NCBI GenBank assembly: GCA_023229725.1
Contig: JALNYR010000164.1
Location: 1-5,260 of the forward strand
From: Dehalococcoidia bacterium
GTDB taxonomy: Bacteria > Chloroflexota > Dehalococcoidia > GIF9 > AB-539-J10
Reading direction: 5' to 3'
DNA length: 5,260 nt
Under the pieces are notes generated by a model that worked only from the letters and a program-made list of their open reading frames with translations, searched no databases and was not told where the DNA came from. The position numbers and the translations under genes are program-made. This document shows positions 4,505 to 5,260 of this stretch, piece by piece. How positions within the stretch are numbered: the first letter of the stretch is position 1; the number at the start of each line of letters is the position of its first letter.

Positions 4505-5257
4505 ATGGGCAGCACGCACTACACCATCACGCCGGTGAGCGTGGGCACGCTGACAATCGAGAGGCCGCAGTTCGTCTGGGGAGCGGGGTGGGGCACTGAG
4601 GTCCAGTCCCCCGTGCTGATGTTCTACGTGGAGGGTGGTGGCAGGCGCATCATGGTGGACACGGGCTGCGCCGACCCCGCGCAGGCCGTGAAGTACCACA
4701 AGCCGTTCGTCCGCAAGCCGGAAGAAGAGCCGGCGAACGCCCTGAAGAGGGCCGGCATCGATCCGACGCAGATGGATACGGTACTCTGCACGCACCTGCA
4801 CTGGGACCACTGCTACAACCAGGAGCTGTTCACGAAGGCACGCTTCCTTGTCCAGAGAGTTGAACTGCAGTATGCCGCGGCGCCTTATCCCATCCACGCC
4901 AACGTGTACGAGGCGCCGACCACGGGCATGACGCCCGCCTACAGCAAGACGAAGTTCGAGGTGGTCGACGGCGATTTCGAGCTGGCCGATGGCTTCCAGG
5001 TGCTCTTTGCGCCGGGGCACGCGCCGGGCATGCAGTGCCCGCTCATCAGCACCGCGAAGGGCACGTACTACATCGCGGGCGACAATGCACCGCTCTATGA
5101 GAACCTCGAGGGCAACAAGTTCGGACGGCCCATCCCGGGCATGATATACGCGGACCTCGGCGCGTACTACGAGACGTTCAGGCGCATGGAGCGGGTGGCC
5201 GACCATGTTCTGCCGGGGCACGACATGAAGGTCCTGGACCAGGTGCGGTACGGCTAG
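4505..5257 (+). CDS. MBL-fold metallo-hydrolase, N-acyl-homoserine-lactonase-like
   Basis: This 250-residue protein has the full metallo-beta-lactamase metal site: THLHWDH (H97, H99, D101, H102), H172 in APGHAPG, D193 in IAGDNA and H239 in LPGHD. H97/H99/H172 and D101/H102/H239 with bridging D193 would bind two zinc ions. Length and ligand spacing are close to AHL lactonase AiiA (ligands 104, 106, 108, 109, 169, 191, 235), which opens the lactone ring of quorum-sensing signals. The AiiA active-site Tyr lies three residues after the bridging Asp; here the nearest Tyr is five after it (Y198), so AHL specificity is not assured and another lactone or ester is possible. No signal peptide is seen; the protein is likely cytosolic. 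ATG 4505 has GGAGG 8 bases upstream. A diverged 3' fragment of the same gene type lies at 3192-3260. Confidence 0.88.
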   Translation: MGSTHYTITPVSVGTLTIERPQFVWGAGWGTEVQSPVLMFYVEGGGRRIMVDTGCADPAQAVKYHKPFVRKPEEEPANALKRAGIDPTQMDTVLCTHLHWDHCYNQELFTKARFLVQRVELQYAAAPYPIHANVYEAPTTGMTPAYSKTKFEVVDGDFELADGFQVLFAPGHAPGMQCPLISTAKGTYYIAGDNAPLYENLEGNKFGRPIPGMIYADLGAYYETFRRMERVADHVLPGHDMKVLDQVRYG

Positions 5258-5260
5258 GCC

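Noticed and set aside
3524..5221. 565-codon open frame on the minus strand
   Set aside because: It lies antisense to two clearly recognisable genes, is rich in Arg, His and Val in the way mirrored GC-rich codons are, and shows no family motif.
1..5260. CRISPR array, tRNA or rRNA gene, insertion sequence or transposase
   Set aside because: I saw no regularly spaced direct repeats, no cloverleaf-like conserved arms, no transposase motif and no terminal inverted repeats with target duplications.

Overview
The window is a compact, GC-rich bacterial segment with strong Shine-Dalgarno sites. It holds five complete plus-strand genes and the first 59 codons of a divergent minus-strand gene. No taxonomic marker is present. 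A corrinoid protein next to an uroporphyrinogen-decarboxylase-fold (URO-D) methyltransferase, together with a PanE-like reductase and a lactonase-like metallo-hydrolase, would fit an uncultured Chloroflexota (Dehalococcoidia/SAR202-like) or another anaerobic or soil lineage. That assignment is inference from gene content only.

Layout. Positions 1-178 (minus) carry the N-terminus of a probable GNAT acetyltransferase. The divergent intergenic region 179-306 holds a TTGACA/TACGAT promoter, a 14-bp inverted repeat and a 10-bp palindrome. Positions 307-2104 form a tight two-gene operon with a 1-nt gap: a cobalamin-binding methyl-carrier protein and a URO-D-family methyltransferase, which together look like a corrinoid methyl-transfer pair. 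After 157 nt, a PanE/ApbA-family ketoacid reductase (2262-3191) has its own extended -10 promoter. Immediately behind its stop codon, in the same frame, lies the orphan 3' end (3192-3260) of a metallo-beta-lactamase-fold gene related to the intact one at 4505-5257. A strong GAAA-loop hairpin (3285-3312) closes this block. A SAM-dependent class I methyltransferase (3497-4411) follows and ends in an intrinsic terminator. The MBL-fold hydrolase (4505-5257, N-acyl-homoserine-lactonase-like) has its own extended -10 promoter and closes the window.

How the genes may work together. The first operon can accept a methyl group from an unknown methylated compound onto cob(I)alamin, or pass it on. The dedicated substrate methyltransferase of classical three-component systems (MttB/MtbB/MtgB type) is not in view, so the URO-D protein may itself be the substrate-specific enzyme. 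The reductase, SAM methyltransferase and hydrolase each appear to have separate transcription signals, so a shared pathway is only a hypothesis. The most distinctive observation is the MBL gene remnant, which points to a past duplication, deletion or rearrangement behind the reductase gene.
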